Positions 57,507 through 64,000 of a stretch of 64,000 bases of DNA are shown in pieces. The stretch's first letter is position 1, and each line of letters starts with the position of its first letter. The notes beneath the pieces were generated by a model that was not told where the DNA came from, made no database searches, and saw only the letters and a program-made list of their open reading frames with translations. This DNA comes from DASRDR01 sp044867785 (lineage in GTDB: Bacteria; Methylomirabilota; Methylomirabilia; Rokubacteriales; DASRDR01). The translations under genes and the position numbers were made by a program. The stretch spans positions 78,738 to 142,737 of the forward strand of contig JBIOVM010000116.1 of NCBI GenBank assembly GCA_044867785.1. The letters run 5' to 3'.

Positions 57507-58514
57507 TCAGGAGCCGAGACCCCTGCCCTCGACCTCGTACCACTCGAACGGTGCGGCGAACTCCCTCAGGATGAACTCGGTCCGCCGGTAGGAGGGCACC
57601 TTCGGAGCGTTCTCGAGGCGCATGCTCACCCATCGGGCGAGGATCGCGAGGGGCACGGCGCGGCGCTCGGCGCGGGACAGGGGCATCCGCCGGCCGTACG
57701 CCTCGATGAACTCCGCCATCTGACCGGTGTCGAGCCGGGGGCAGCTCGTCAGGCTCCAGATGTCCGACGGGTCCAGCCCCGCCGGCCATTCCGCGCCGAA
57801 GAACAGCGTCCCGTCGGCGATGTCTGTGATCCTCGTGTCCCTCCAGGCCCAGTCGAAGTCGAAGAGGCCGGCGATCCGCCCGGACGGCGCGAAGAGCACG
57901 TTCGCGCTCGTGAAGTCCCCGTGGATCGTATGGAGGGGCAGCCCCGCCAGGATCGGTCCGTAGGACGAGGCCAGCCAGCGGACGAGCCCGAGCGCCCGGT
58001 CGAGCTGCTGGATCGCGGCGCGGTCCCGCTCGCCGGCCCGGACGTGCTCGAGGATCTGCGCCTGGACCGCCGGGTCGTCGAAGTGAGCGCTTCCCGGACC
58101 CGGCCACGCATGAAGGGCGAACTGGGGCACGACGCGCTCGCACCGCCCGGGATACCCCGCCGCGAGCGCGTGAAAGCGGGCCAGGAGCGTTGCCACCGGG
58201 TCCCTGGCCTCGGCGCGCCGTCGCGGCTGCAGCAGCGCTCCGTCCACCCAGCGGTACACCTCGTAGATCTCACGCCCGAGACGTACGTGGTCATCCCCGG
58301 ACGCCGAGCGAACCGGGCGCTCGGTGGGGAACCCTCGTTCCGCGAGGAAGCGGCGCAGGCCCAGATCGAAGCGCGTCCGCTCCTCCGTGGCCGTGCGCCT
58401 CCCTCGCCGCCGGACGAAGTAGCAGGCTGGCGGCACCGTGACCTTCCAGGTCCCCCCGGCGGTCCCGCCCGCGGGGAGGATCTCGGTCGGCTGAAGGTCG
58501 TAGCGCGCGAGCAC
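57507..58514 (-). CDS. APH/choline kinase-family phosphotransferase
   Basis: 335 aa. The kinase catalytic loop IHGDFTSANVLF and the metal-binding segment GLFDFDWAWRDTRITDIADG are intact, and the N-lobe holds a YFVRRRG lysine-region equivalent. Members phosphorylate small molecules such as homoserine, aminoglycosides or sugars; the target is unknown. It is upstream of the broken glycosyltransferase on the same strand, so surface-sugar modification is one possibility. GTG start. Confidence 0.8.
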   Translation of the reverse strand: MLARYDLQPTEILPAGGTAGGTWKVTVPPACYFVRRRGRRTATEERTRFDLGLRRFLAERGFPTERPVRSASGDDHVRLGREIYEVYRWVDGALLQPRRRAEARDPVATLLARFHALAAGYPGRCERVVPQFALHAWPGPGSAHFDDPAVQAQILEHVRAGERDRAAIQQLDRALGLVRWLASSYGPILAGLPLHTIHGDFTSANVLFAPSGRIAGLFDFDWAWRDTRITDIADGTLFFGAEWPAGLDPSDIWSLTSCPRLDTGQMAEFIEAYGRRMPLSRAERRAVPLAILARWVSMRLENAPKVPSYRRTEFILREFAAPFEWYEVEGRGLGS

Positions 58515-58831
58515 CGAGGCCAGGGCCGCCGGCGCTCGACTCGGAGTCGCGATCGAGCCTGGGCGGATGGGTGGCTACCTCGGGCGGGACTGGCGCGGTG
58601 ACGAGGGCCGACTGCCGTGAGAGGGTCTCGCCTCCCGGGAGCTTGCCGCTGCCCGACGCCGAGAGCGCGCGCGACGCACGCTGCATCGAGCATCGAACCG
58701 CGATCGGCGGCGGCCATCGAGAGCGTAGGATTGCCCGGAAGGTGCGGCGGCGTCAATCGGCTCTGAATCCGACGAGACGCGCGTGCCGACGGGGCGACGG
58801 CGGACCCGCCGCCAAGGACGCGCCGGCGCCG
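58515..58831. other. 317-nt stretch without a gene
   Basis: Lies between the kinase start and the dnaJ stop. I find no credible ORF, promoter match or intrinsic terminator; the sequence is as GC-rich as its surroundings. It may hold the kinase promoter. Confidence 0.4.
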
Positions 58832-59935
58832 TCAGCCGCCGAAGAGCTTCTTGAGCGACTCCAGGAAGCCGCCGACCAGCGGGCCCTGCTCCTCCTCGGA
58901 AGAGACGCGCTGGAACTCCTCCAGCAGGTCGCGCTGCTTCGCGGTGAGCTTCCGCGGCACCTCGACTACCACGCTGTAGCACGCGTCCCCGCGCCCGCGG
59001 CCGTGGAGGCCGGGCATCCCCTTGCCGCGGAGGCGGAGCACGTCGCCATTCTGGGTGCCGCTGGGTACCTTCAGCTGCGCGACGCCGCCGAGCACGGGCA
59101 CGTCGACCTCGGTGCCGAGCGCCGCCTGGGGGTATGTGAGCGGCAGCGCGCAGTAGAGGTCGTTCCCTTCGCGGGTGAAGAACGCGTGCGGGCGCACGTG
59201 GAGCACGACGTAGAGGTCCCCGGGCGGGCCGCCGCCGAGCCCCCCTTCCCCTTCGCCGGCCACGCGCAGCTGGGCGCCTTCGTCGACGCCCGGCGGGATG
59301 CGCACCTTGAGCGCCCGCTCCCGCGCGACCCGACCCTCGCCGTGGCACGTCTTGCACGGGCTCTTGATGATCTGCCCCTCGCCCCCGCATTGCGCGCACG
59401 TCCGGGCGACGGTCAGGAATCCCTGCTGGTAGCGGAGCTGGCCGCGGCCCTTGCACATCGGGCATTGCGTGCGCCCCGACCCCGGCTCGGCGCCGCTGCC
59501 GTGGCACGTCTCGCAGGACTCGAGCCGAGGGATCTGGAGCTTGGTCTCGAGGCCCATCGCGGCCTCGTCCAGCGAGATCTCGAGGTCGTAGCGGAGGTCG
59601 TCGCCGCGTCGCGCGCGGCCTCGTCGGCCACCGCCGCGGCCGCCGAAGAAGCCTTCGAACAGGTCGCCGAAGAGGTCCTCGAGGCCCCCGAAATCGACTC
59701 CGCCGGGGGGCAGATCCACGCGGCCGAAGCGGTCGTACTGCGCGCGCCGGTCCGGATCGGACAGCACGGCATACGCCTCGTTGATCGCCTTGAAACGGTC
59801 CTCCGCCTGCGCGTCGCCCGGGTTCCGGTCGGGATGGTGCTTGAGCGCCGCCTGCCGGAACGCCTTCTTCAGGTCCGTCTCGCTGGCGTCGCGGGACACG
59901 CCGAGGATCTCGTAGTAGTCGCGCTTGGTGGCCAT
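58832..59935 (-). CDS. dnaJ: Chaperone protein DnaJ
   Basis: 367 aa, type I DnaJ. The J domain with the HPD tripeptide (LKHHPDRNPG) is followed by a Gly/Arg-rich stretch with FGDLFEGFFGG and four CxxCxGxG-type zinc motifs (CETCHGSG, CPMCKGRG, CAQCGGEG, CKTCHGEG). Two C-terminal beta domains complete it. It stimulates DnaK, which is not in the window. It follows grpE with a 49-nt gap holding a strong hairpin. Confidence 0.95.
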   Translation of the reverse strand: MATKRDYYEILGVSRDASETDLKKAFRQAALKHHPDRNPGDAQAEDRFKAINEAYAVLSDPDRRAQYDRFGRVDLPPGGVDFGGLEDLFGDLFEGFFGGRGGGRRGRARRGDDLRYDLEISLDEAAMGLETKLQIPRLESCETCHGSGAEPGSGRTQCPMCKGRGQLRYQQGFLTVARTCAQCGGEGQIIKSPCKTCHGEGRVARERALKVRIPPGVDEGAQLRVAGEGEGGLGGGPPGDLYVVLHVRPHAFFTREGNDLYCALPLTYPQAALGTEVDVPVLGGVAQLKVPSGTQNGDVLRLRGKGMPGLHGRGRGDACYSVVVEVPRKLTAKQRDLLEEFQRVSSEEEQGPLVGGFLESLKKLFGG

Positions 59936-59950
59936 GGGCTGAGGGCTTAC

Positions 59951-59976
59951 GGGGCGGGGGCCGGACGGCCCCGCCC
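59951..59976 (-). other. GC-rich hairpin between grpE and dnaJ
   Basis: The arms GGGCGGGGCC and GGCCCCCGCCC fold with one bulged base around a 4-nt loop. There is no T-run, so it is more likely an mRNA stability or processing hairpin, or a partial terminator, than a full terminator. Confidence 0.45.
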
Positions 59977-59984
59977 GCGCACGG

Positions 59985-60569
59985 TCAGGACGGACCCTCG
60001 CCGCCGGCGGCGGCGGGGTGGACGGCGACCACGACCTGGGCGGGCCGGAGCACGCGATCGTGGTGGAGGTAGCCGCGCAGCGCCTCCGAGACGACCGTGT
60101 GGTCCTCGACGTCGCTCCGTTCCACCCGCGCCACGGCTTCGTGGCGAGCCGGATCGAAGGGCTGGCCGACGGCGGTGAACGGCCGCACCCCGACCCGCTC
60201 GAGCGCCGCGAGGAAGTTCCGGTGGATCAGCTCGACGCCCGTGCGAAAGCCTCGGTCGGTGTCCCCGGTCGGCGGCGCAGCGAGCGCCCGGTCGAAGTTG
60301 TCCAGCACCGGCAGGATCTCACGGAGGAGCTCCTCCTGAGACTGCCGCCGCCATTCCTCGCGCTCCCGGCCGGTGCGCCGGCGAAAGTTCTCGAACTCGG
60401 CGAGAGTCCGGAGGTAGCGATCCTGCGCCTCGGCGGCCTCGCGGGCTCTGGCGTCGCGCTCGGCCCGGAGCGCATCGAGGCTCTCCTCCGCGGTTTCCGA
60501 CGCGGGGGCCATCTCGTCGCTCTCGCGCCAGGCGTCGTCGCTCGATCCCCGCCAGCGGTCGTTCGCCAT
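59985..60569 (-). CDS. grpE: Nucleotide exchange factor GrpE
   Basis: 194 aa. An acidic, coiled-coil N-terminal part (EESLDALRAERDARAREAAEAQ...) leads to the conserved ENFRRRTGRERE and, in the C-terminal beta domain, a VGVRPFTAVGQPFDPARHEAV segment. It releases ADP from DnaK. It starts 5 nt after the hrcA stop, so the operon is hrcA-grpE-dnaJ. Confidence 0.95.
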   Translation of the reverse strand: MANDRWRGSSDDAWRESDEMAPASETAEESLDALRAERDARAREAAEAQDRYLRTLAEFENFRRRTGREREEWRRQSQEELLREILPVLDNFDRALAAPPTGDTDRGFRTGVELIHRNFLAALERVGVRPFTAVGQPFDPARHEAVARVERSDVEDHTVVSEALRGYLHHDRVLRPAQVVVAVHPAAAGGEGPS

Positions 60570-60574
60570 TCGCG

Positions 60575-61633
60575 CTACCCGAGGGGCGCCGCCCGGCCGC
60601 TGCCGAGCCGCGTGAGCCGCCGGGACACCAGGCGCGCCGTGTACTCGACGAGCGGCACGATCTTGGCGTAGGGCATGCGGCGAGGGCCGACGACGCCGAG
60701 AACGCCCAACACCCGATCGTGGAACCGGTAGGACGCCGCCACCAGGCTGGTCTCCTGCATCTCCTGGTACGGCATCTCCGACCCGATCACGACCTGCACG
60801 TCACCGGACGTCTGCGCGCGCGTCGTCAAGAGCTCGATGAGCTGGCGCTTCTCCTCGAACGTCTTGAGCAGGGCCCGCATCGTCCCGATGGCGAACTCCG
60901 GCTGGTCCAGCATGTTCATCGCGCCGCCGACGTAGAGGTTCCGGTCCCAGAGGGACTGAAACACCTTGCGGGCCACGAAGGCGGCCACGCGCAGGACGCG
61001 CTCGGTCGCGGGCGGCAGCCCCGCGTCGGTCGCGTGGGTGCGGATCTCCTGGAACGTGAGCCCGGCGTACCGCTCCGTGAGCAGCCGCGCGACCTCCCGC
61101 ACCTCGCTCCGCGGCACCGTCTCCTCGAACGCGAGGATGCGGCTCATCCCCCACCCGGTTTCGGTCGCCAGGACGACGAGCGCGCGGTCCCCCTCGACCG
61201 GAATGAGGTCGACCCGCTCCAGCCGCGTGTGCTGGAGGGGGGGCGCCAGTATGACCGCGGCGTAGTGCGAGAGCTCCGAGAGCTGGGCGGACGTCGCCTC
61301 CATGAGGTCGTCGATCTCGCTGCGCGTCCCGGAAACCTGACGCTGCAGGCGATGGGCGTCTCCGCGCGCCAGCTCGTTGCGGCCCATGAGGCTGTCGACG
61401 TAGTACCGGTAGGCCTTGTCGGTCGGCACTCGTCCGGCCGACGTGTGCGGCTGGGTGAGATAGCCCATCTCCTCGAGGTCGAACATCGCGTTGCGGATCG
61501 TGGCCGGCGAGAGCCCGAGCGCGTACTTCTTCGCCACCTGACGCGAGCCGACAGGCTCCGCCGTGACCGTGTACTCGAAGAGCACGGCCTGGAGGACCTG
61601 CCGCGCACGGTCGCTGAGTTCTTGGCTGCTCAC
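60575..61633 (-). CDS. hrcA: Heat-inducible transcription repressor HrcA
   Basis: 352 aa from the GTG at 61633, which has GAGGAG five bases ahead. The N-terminal winged helix (LSPATIRNAMFDLEEMGYLTQPHTSAGRVPT) is the HrcA signature, and the remainder is the GAF-like and inserted dimer domain, ending RRLTRLG. It represses heat-shock genes through CIRCE operators. I see no CIRCE-like inverted repeat here, so the regulatory target of this copy is uncertain. Confidence 0.94.
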   Translation of the reverse strand: MSSQELSDRARQVLQAVLFEYTVTAEPVGSRQVAKKYALGLSPATIRNAMFDLEEMGYLTQPHTSAGRVPTDKAYRYYVDSLMGRNELARGDAHRLQRQVSGTRSEIDDLMEATSAQLSELSHYAAVILAPPLQHTRLERVDLIPVEGDRALVVLATETGWGMSRILAFEETVPRSEVREVARLLTERYAGLTFQEIRTHATDAGLPPATERVLRVAAFVARKVFQSLWDRNLYVGGAMNMLDQPEFAIGTMRALLKTFEEKRQLIELLTTRAQTSGDVQVVIGSEMPYQEMQETSLVAASYRFHDRVLGVLGVVGPRRMPYAKIVPLVEYTARLVSRRLTRLGSGRAAPLG

Positions 61634-61701
61634 GGGCTCCTCACGGGTGTCAACGGATCGACGGTGCCCGACGAGCCAGGGACGGCGGGTCCGCCATGGC
61701 A

Positions 61702-61730
61702 AATATCGAGGCACGACGCGGGGTTGTCAA
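61702..61730 (-). promoter_or_regulatory. Promoter of the hrcA-grpE-dnaJ operon
   Basis: TTGACA (61730-61725) and GATATT (61707-61702) with a 17-bp spacer on the minus strand, 69 nt upstream of the hrcA start. No CIRCE repeat overlaps it. Confidence 0.65.
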
Positions 61731-61913
61731 GAAGTGCCCGCTCGGGCGGGGGAAAGCGACTGTGTGGGTTCACGGTCCGTACGGTGAAGCGGGCCCCACG
61801 CCTTCGAACGGTCTTTGTCGGGCCGAGGAGACGACGGGCTCCCGCCCACCACCTGTCCCCGGTGCATCGTACCGATGGATCCCGGGCCTGAGAGATACAA
61901 GGGGAAGCCATGG

Positions 61914-61942
61914 TTGACAGACTCGGCCCCATCCCCTAGAAG
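61914..61942 (+). promoter_or_regulatory. Promoter of the LLM oxidoreductase gene
   Basis: TTGACA (61914-61919) and TAGAAG (61937-61942) with a 17-bp spacer; the ATG lies 27 nt downstream with GGAGGG between. Confidence 0.55.
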
Positions 61943-61968
61943 GTCGACGGGCGTGGAGGGCCCATCCC

Positions 61969-62922
61969 ATGGCCATCGAGTTCGGCTTCTCCCTGACCGG
62001 CCGCGGGCCGTTGGCCGACCGTGAGACGCTCACGGCCCTGGCCCAGCGCGCCGAGGCCCTGGGCTACGACTCGGTCTTCGTCACCGACCGGATGCTGATC
62101 CCGGTGGCGCGGACGGCGGCCTATCCCTATTCCGCGACGGGGGCGTTCCCGCTCGGCCCCGACGAGTCGTGGCTCGAAGCGCTGACCGCGGTGACCTACC
62201 TGCTCACCGTCACCCGGCGGATCCGGGTCGGCCCGAGCGTGCTGGTCATTCCCTACCGGAACCCCGTCTTCACGGCCCGGGCGCTGGCCACCGCCGACTA
62301 CCTGTCCGGCGGGCGCGTGATCCTGGGCGCCGGCATCGGCTGGTGGCGCGAGGAGTTCGAGGCGCTCGGCGTGCCCTTCGAGGATCGGGCGACGCGCACC
62401 GTCGAGGCGCTGCGGCTCATGCGGGAGATCTGGACCAAGCCGCGCGTGCAGTTCGCGGGCCGGTACTGGCAGGTTCGCGAGGCAGGCGGCGTGAGGCCCC
62501 AGCCGGTCCAGCGCCCGCACATCCCGGTCTGGATCGGGGGACACAGCGACGCCGCCCTCCGGCGCGTGGTCGAGGTCGCCGACGGCTGGCACCCGCTGGG
62601 CCTTCGGGCGCCCGTGGCGCTTCATCCTCCCGAGCTGGCCGAGCGCGTCCGCCGGCTGGACGAGCTCGCCGCCGCCGCCGGGCGAGACCCGCGGGAGCTG
62701 GTCGTCGCCTTCAAGGCGCCCTTCGGCTTTCGCGAGGACGCAGGACGCGATCGGGCACCCCTCACCGGCTCGCCGGCGCAGATCGTGGAAGACCTCCACG
62801 CCTACGTCGCGGCCGGCGTCCGCCACTTCGTTCTCGACTTCAGCGTGTCGACGCCGGCCCAGATGATGGAGGCGATGGAGCGGCTCGCCGCCGACGTCCG
62901 CCCTCACGTCCACGCCGGCTGA
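61969..62922 (+). CDS. LLM-class flavin-dependent oxidoreductase (luciferase-like)
   Basis: 317 aa, luciferase-like TIM barrel. IEFGFSLTGRGPLADRETL opens the barrel; GYDSVFVTDR, RIRVGPSVLVIPYRNP and LGAGIGWWREEFEALG are family landmarks of the F420/FMN group. It carries out a flavin- or F420-dependent oxidation of unknown substrate. It has its own promoter and no same-strand partner gene in a clear operon. Confidence 0.9.
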   Translation: MAIEFGFSLTGRGPLADRETLTALAQRAEALGYDSVFVTDRMLIPVARTAAYPYSATGAFPLGPDESWLEALTAVTYLLTVTRRIRVGPSVLVIPYRNPVFTARALATADYLSGGRVILGAGIGWWREEFEALGVPFEDRATRTVEALRLMREIWTKPRVQFAGRYWQVREAGGVRPQPVQRPHIPVWIGGHSDAALRRVVEVADGWHPLGLRAPVALHPPELAERVRRLDELAAAAGRDPRELVVAFKAPFGFREDAGRDRAPLTGSPAQIVEDLHAYVAAGVRHFVLDFSVSTPAQMMEAMERLAADVRPHVHAG

Positions 62923-63052
62923 GCGCCGCGCCGCCGTGTCACGATGTCGTGATGCGGCCAGCCTGACGCCGGGGTAAGGCACGCCGCCGGAGAAGCTCCC
63001 CGCCGCCGAAGCGGCCCACGCGCTTGAGCGGCAGGCCCTGGATGTCAGCGAC

Positions 63053-63925
63053 ATGGCACGCCAGTTGCCGTGGCGACGTGAGGGCCGTGCCGTGGATTCC
63101 GAGACCGTGTCCCGAGCGTCCTGGGCGGGCCGCGCCCGCAGACGAGCCCTGGCGCTCCGTCGCATGGCAACCCCTGTCCGGGCGATGGCGCGTCCTCTCG
63201 TCCACGGGCTCCGCCTGCCGGTGCGTTGGCTCGCGCGCCAGGAAGCCCTGGTGCTGCTCACCGCCTTCGCCATCGTGCTCGCGCTCTACGGCTTCGTCGA
63301 GATCGCGCACGAGCTCCGCGAGGGGGAGTTGCGCCACTTCGACGAGCGGCTGCTGCGCGCGCTCCGCACGCCCGACGACCCGGCCGTGCTGATCGGACCG
63401 CCGTGGGTCGCCGAGGTGGTGACGGACATCACGGCCCTCGGCGGCACGCCCATCCTGATCGGCGTCATCCTCTGCGCGGTCGGGTACCTGTTGCTGGTGC
63501 ACCGGTACGGCGCGGCCGCCCTCGTCGTCGTCGCGTCGGCCGGGGGCGGGCTCATGAGCCTCGGACTGAAGGAGCTCTTCGGACGGATGCGTCCGGGGGT
63601 CGTGCCCCACCTCGTCACCGTCGAAGGGCTCAGCTTCCCGAGCGGGCACTCCATGGCCGCGGCGGTGATCTATCTGACGCTCGGTGCTCTCATGGCCCGA
63701 TTCGCCGCCCACCGGCGCGTCAGGGCCTACGTCGTCGGAATCTCGCTCTTCCTGACGCTCCTCATCGGCATCACGCGCGTGTGCCTGGGCGTCCACTACC
63801 CGACCGACGTCCTGGCGGGCTGGGCGGCCGGGCTCGGGTGGGCGCTCCTCTGCTGGCTGACCGCGCGATACCTGCAGCATCGGGGCACGGTGGAGCCTCC
63901 CCCGGGCTCGCACAAGGCTCGCTGA
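63053..63925 (+). CDS. PAP2-family membrane phosphatase
   Basis: 290 aa. An unusually long basic N-terminus (about 65 residues) precedes about five membrane helices. The three phosphatase motifs are present: KELFGRMRP, PSGHS, and RVCLGVHYPTDVLAGW, the last with the catalytic His. It likely dephosphorylates undecaprenyl pyrophosphate or phosphatidic acid at the membrane. The last 51 bases lie in the left arm of the palindrome that ends the window. Confidence 0.88.
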   Translation: MARQLPWRREGRAVDSETVSRASWAGRARRRALALRRMATPVRAMARPLVHGLRLPVRWLARQEALVLLTAFAIVLALYGFVEIAHELREGELRHFDERLLRALRTPDDPAVLIGPPWVAEVVTDITALGGTPILIGVILCAVGYLLLVHRYGAAALVVVASAGGGLMSLGLKELFGRMRPGVVPHLVTVEGLSFPSGHSMAAAVIYLTLGALMARFAAHRRVRAYVVGISLFLTLLIGITRVCLGVHYPTDVLAGWAAGLGWALLCWLTARYLQHRGTVEPPPGSHKAR

Positions 63926-64000
63926 GCGCGCGGGCCGGCCCGCGCGCTCAGCGAGCCTTGTGCGAGCCCGGGGGAGGCTCCACCGTGCCCCGATGCTGCA
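63873..64000. repeat. Perfect 64+64 bp palindrome ending the window
   Basis: Bases 63873-63936 are the exact reverse complement of 63937-64000, with no spacer; the centre is GGGCC/GGCCC just after the PAP2 stop. The right arm therefore repeats the end of the PAP2 gene in reverse. The symmetry may continue beyond the window. A spacer-free fold-back of coding DNA is typical of an assembly or library artefact, though a natural inverted duplication is possible. Confidence 0.85.

Noticed and set aside
61625..61714. Extended hrcA start at 61714
   Set aside because: The added residues are unlike HrcA, they run through the promoter's downstream region, and the GTG at 61633 has a strong GAGGAG.

Overview
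The window is about 64 kb of very GC-rich, densely packed bacterial chromosome. Genes for LpxC, an OmpA-type lipoprotein and a BamA/D15-type barrel show a diderm (Gram-negative) cell. The mix of NitT/TauT-type ABC transport, LLM-class flavin oxidoreductase, NtrYX, Tat-like signal peptides, many GTG starts and 4-nt ATGA/GTGA gene overlaps would suit an uncultured, metagenome-derived lineage such as Candidatus Rokubacteria. That placement is an inference from gene content, not a phylogeny. No rRNA, tRNA, CRISPR array, insertion-sequence transposase or phage gene was recognised.

Layout. 0-1 kb: yicC and the start of gmk (minus). 1.3-7 kb: a zinc-ribbon protein, a three-gene NitT/TauT ABC transporter and a large polytopic membrane protein (plus) that runs without a stop into the convergent pyr operon. 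7-15.4 kb: one pyrimidine operon on the minus strand, pyrR-pyrB-pyrC-carA-(87-aa unknown)-carB-pyrF-pyrE. It has a legible leader: promoter, PyrR-binding hairpin, 44-codon leader ORF and intrinsic terminator, and a REP-like element exactly fills the gap before carB. 15.4-22 kb (minus): carrier protein plus AMP-ligase, DUF429, cyclase-like, MOSC, zinc alcohol dehydrogenase, a multi-pass membrane protein and carbamate kinase. 22-34 kb: ATP-dependent DNA ligase (plus), then Nudix, cupin, gamma-glutamyltransferase, NtrX, NtrY, DUF4390, LpxC, archease, RsmE and PrmA (minus). 34-42.4 kb: a cNMP-gated-type channel, an outer-membrane barrel and a partner-switching signalling cluster (STAS, MBL hydrolase, CHASE2-PP2C phosphatase, RsbW-like ATPase) interleaved with OmpA and FecR envelope proteins. 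42.6-49 kb: kelch propeller, peptide-binding protein with a C69 dipeptidase, RidA, DUF1028 and an acyl-CoA dehydrogenase.

49.3-55.6 kb holds two very large, overlapping, unrecognised genes (744 and 1351 aa) of visibly lower GC than their surroundings. This is the best candidate for an undescribed system. Next to it lie two glycosyltransferase-4 genes facing tail to tail, both cut at the same point, one also frameshifted, and an APH-type kinase. 58.8-61.7 kb is the hrcA-grpE-dnaJ heat-shock operon. The window ends with an LLM oxidoreductase and a PAP2 phosphatase whose last codons form one arm of a perfect 64+64 bp palindrome running to the last base. That palindrome and the glycosyltransferase junction should be checked as possible assembly artefacts.
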